Source of the DNA: an uncultured Rickettsiales bacterium
GTDB taxonomy: Bacteria; Pseudomonadota; Alphaproteobacteria; Rickettsiales; UBA1997
Assembly: GCA_951800555.1 (NCBI GenBank)
Contig: CATOJU010000011.1
Location: 1 to 14,876 of the forward strand
Reading direction: 5' to 3'
Length of the DNA stretch: 14,876 nucleotides
Under the pieces are notes generated by a model. That model saw only the letters and a list, made by a program, of their open reading frames with translations. It searched no databases and was not told where the DNA came from. Made by a program: the position numbers and the translations under genes. Below, in pieces: positions 13,952 through 14,876 of this stretch; position 1 is the first letter of the stretch; each line of letters begins with the position of its first letter.

Positions 13952-14876
13952 TTATATATTAACTTGGTTTTCTTGTCCTTGACTACTTATTTCTTCTATA
14001 ATTTTTTCTAATGCATTATTTAGGTTTTTAGAATTATCTTCCATATTATTTTGCTTATATTCTAACAATTTATTTTTAAATTCTTGATTAATTCTAGCCA
14101 AATTTTTAATTTCTTCTTTATCATTACCAATTTCGTCTATTTTTACTTTTTTAAGTAAATTTATTATATTATCATAATGTCTTTGTTTTGCTTGCTCTAA
14201 AAAATTATTACCAGTCCTTTTACATTCTTCAATTAAAATTGAAGCTAATGTTTTTTCCTCTTTATGATAATCTCTTATAATTGTTTGTGGATATATTTCT
14301 GGGTGAGAAAGTAAAACATCAAGATTATCTAACTTTCCAGTAAAAATAGCATCATAAATTGATTTTTTAACACTTTCAAAATCCATTCGAGGATGGTTAA
14401 TTAATGACCTTACTATTTCGGGCGTTGCAAAACACGTAGCATCTTGAATTAGTGAATCGTCGGATATCATAATATTTACATCTGTTTCTGGTTGTTTAAG
14501 TAAAAAATTGACTATTTCTGTTTTTTTCCAAAAAACAGCTAAATATAGTGGATTTTTATTATGTGTTCCTATTTTATTTAAATTTATACTTCTATGACTA
14601 TATAACTCCTCAAATATTTTTGTGTCTCCTTTTTCAATTGCAACTTCCAATAGTGTTTTTTGCTTACCAATATGATCATTTGTTACAATATTTACATCTA
14701 TATTTGGATGTTCAAGTAAAGTTTTGATAATTCCAATATTTCCCTTTTTAATTGCAACTTCTAATGGTGTTTTTTGCCCACCAATATTATCATATGTTAT
14801 AATATTTACATCTATATTTGGATGTTCAAGTAAAGTTTTGATAATTCCAATATTTCCTTTTTCAACTGCAATTTCT
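13952..14876 (-). CDS. Ankyrin-repeat protein (N-terminus beyond the window)
   Basis: The reading frame is open from the right edge to the stop at 13952-13954, at least 308 codons. A TTG at 14650 could be mistaken for a start, but the frame and repeats continue upstream of it. From the edge come two 38-residue ankyrin units of the form TPLEVAIKKGNIG, IIKTLLEHPNIDVNI. Then follow about four diverged units (AIEKGDTKIFEELYSH.., LAVFWKKTEIVNFLLKQPE.., FATPEIVRSLINHPRMD.., AIFTGKLDNLDVLLSHPE..). The last roughly 70 residues are Lys/Glu/Asn-rich, with coiled-coil character. Units are longer than the usual 33 residues because of an insert after the DVN turn. No signal peptide or catalytic domain is visible in this part. 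Ankyrin proteins bind proteins and in intracellular bacteria are often secreted effectors; that role here is inference. Confidence 0.9.
   Translation of the reverse strand, partial: EIAVEKGNIGIIKTLLEHPNIDVNIITYDNIGGQKTPLEVAIKKGNIGIIKTLLEHPNIDVNIVTNDHIGKQKTLLEVAIEKGDTKIFEELYSHRSINLNKIGTHNKNPLYLAVFWKKTEIVNFLLKQPETDVNIMISDDSLIQDATCFATPEIVRSLINHPRMDFESVKKSIYDAIFTGKLDNLDVLLSHPEIYPQTIIRDYHKEEKTLASILIEECKRTGNNFLEQAKQRHYDNIINLLKKVKIDEIGNDKEEIKNLARINQEFKNKLLEYKQNNMEDNSKNLNNALEKIIEEISSQGQENQVNI
14649..14875 (-). repeat. Two near-identical 114-bp tandem repeats in the ankyrin gene
   Basis: Units 14762-14875 and 14649-14761 (period 114 bases, 38 codons) differ at about 11 positions by my count, roughly 90 percent identity. 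A block of 57 identical bases lies at 14687-14743 and again at 14801-14857. The next unit downstream is much more diverged, so the duplication is recent and probably continues beyond the window. Confidence 0.9.

Noticed and set aside
14639..14650. TTG at 14650 as the start of the ankyrin gene
   Set aside because: The frame is open upstream to the window edge, and two full ankyrin units lie in it; no ribosome-binding site precedes the TTG.

Overview
The window is very AT-rich (low-20s percent G+C by eye). It carries bacterial housekeeping genes, a type-A RNase P RNA and an ankyrin-repeat gene. The mix fits a reduced, host-associated, alphaproteobacterium-like organism such as a Rickettsiales/Holosporales relative or a low-GC gut alphaproteobacterium. 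I infer this from base composition, gene repertoire and protein style, not from a tree, and the order cannot be settled from the sequence alone.

Layout. At 1-3 there is an edge ATG with a Shine-Dalgarno sequence on the minus strand. Next come a consensus promoter and the RNase P RNA gene (144-508) with an intrinsic terminator that reuses one P1 strand. A nested-stem segment at 541-702 may be a further structured RNA. Then comes htpG (880-2811) behind a promoter that resembles both a heat-shock and a housekeeping promoter. A 691-base gap (2812-3502) holds three inverted repeats and a tiny Gly/Cys-rich gene of 24 codons (3187-3261, minus). The gene for RNase E/G lies at 3503-5644 (minus). Divergent from it is a plus-strand operon, traX-like, trmB and rsmJ (5892-7990), followed by a separately promoted flavodoxin-fold quinone reductase gene (8147-8734). 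Convergent with that gene is a minus-strand series: lysS (8937-10451), ftsK (10605-13001), rpe (13182-13820) and an ankyrin-repeat gene running off the right edge (13952-14876).

Function. Most genes serve RNA maturation, modification and decay (rnpB, rne/rng, trmB, rsmJ) and translation (lysS). HtpG handles protein folding, FtsK division and chromosome segregation, and Rpe pentose phosphates. The ankyrin protein is the one clear accessory element and suggests eukaryote contact; its last visible repeats are near-identical at DNA level and so are recently duplicated.

The least explained items are the 24-residue Cys/Gly peptide gene downstream of the RNase E/G gene, the rod-like RNA candidate after rnpB, and a coding-like out-of-frame tail after ftsK. 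Long A/T-dominated inverted repeats recur at gene ends and probably act as terminators or RNA 3'-end protectors. I found no tRNA, rRNA, CRISPR array or recognisable insertion sequence.
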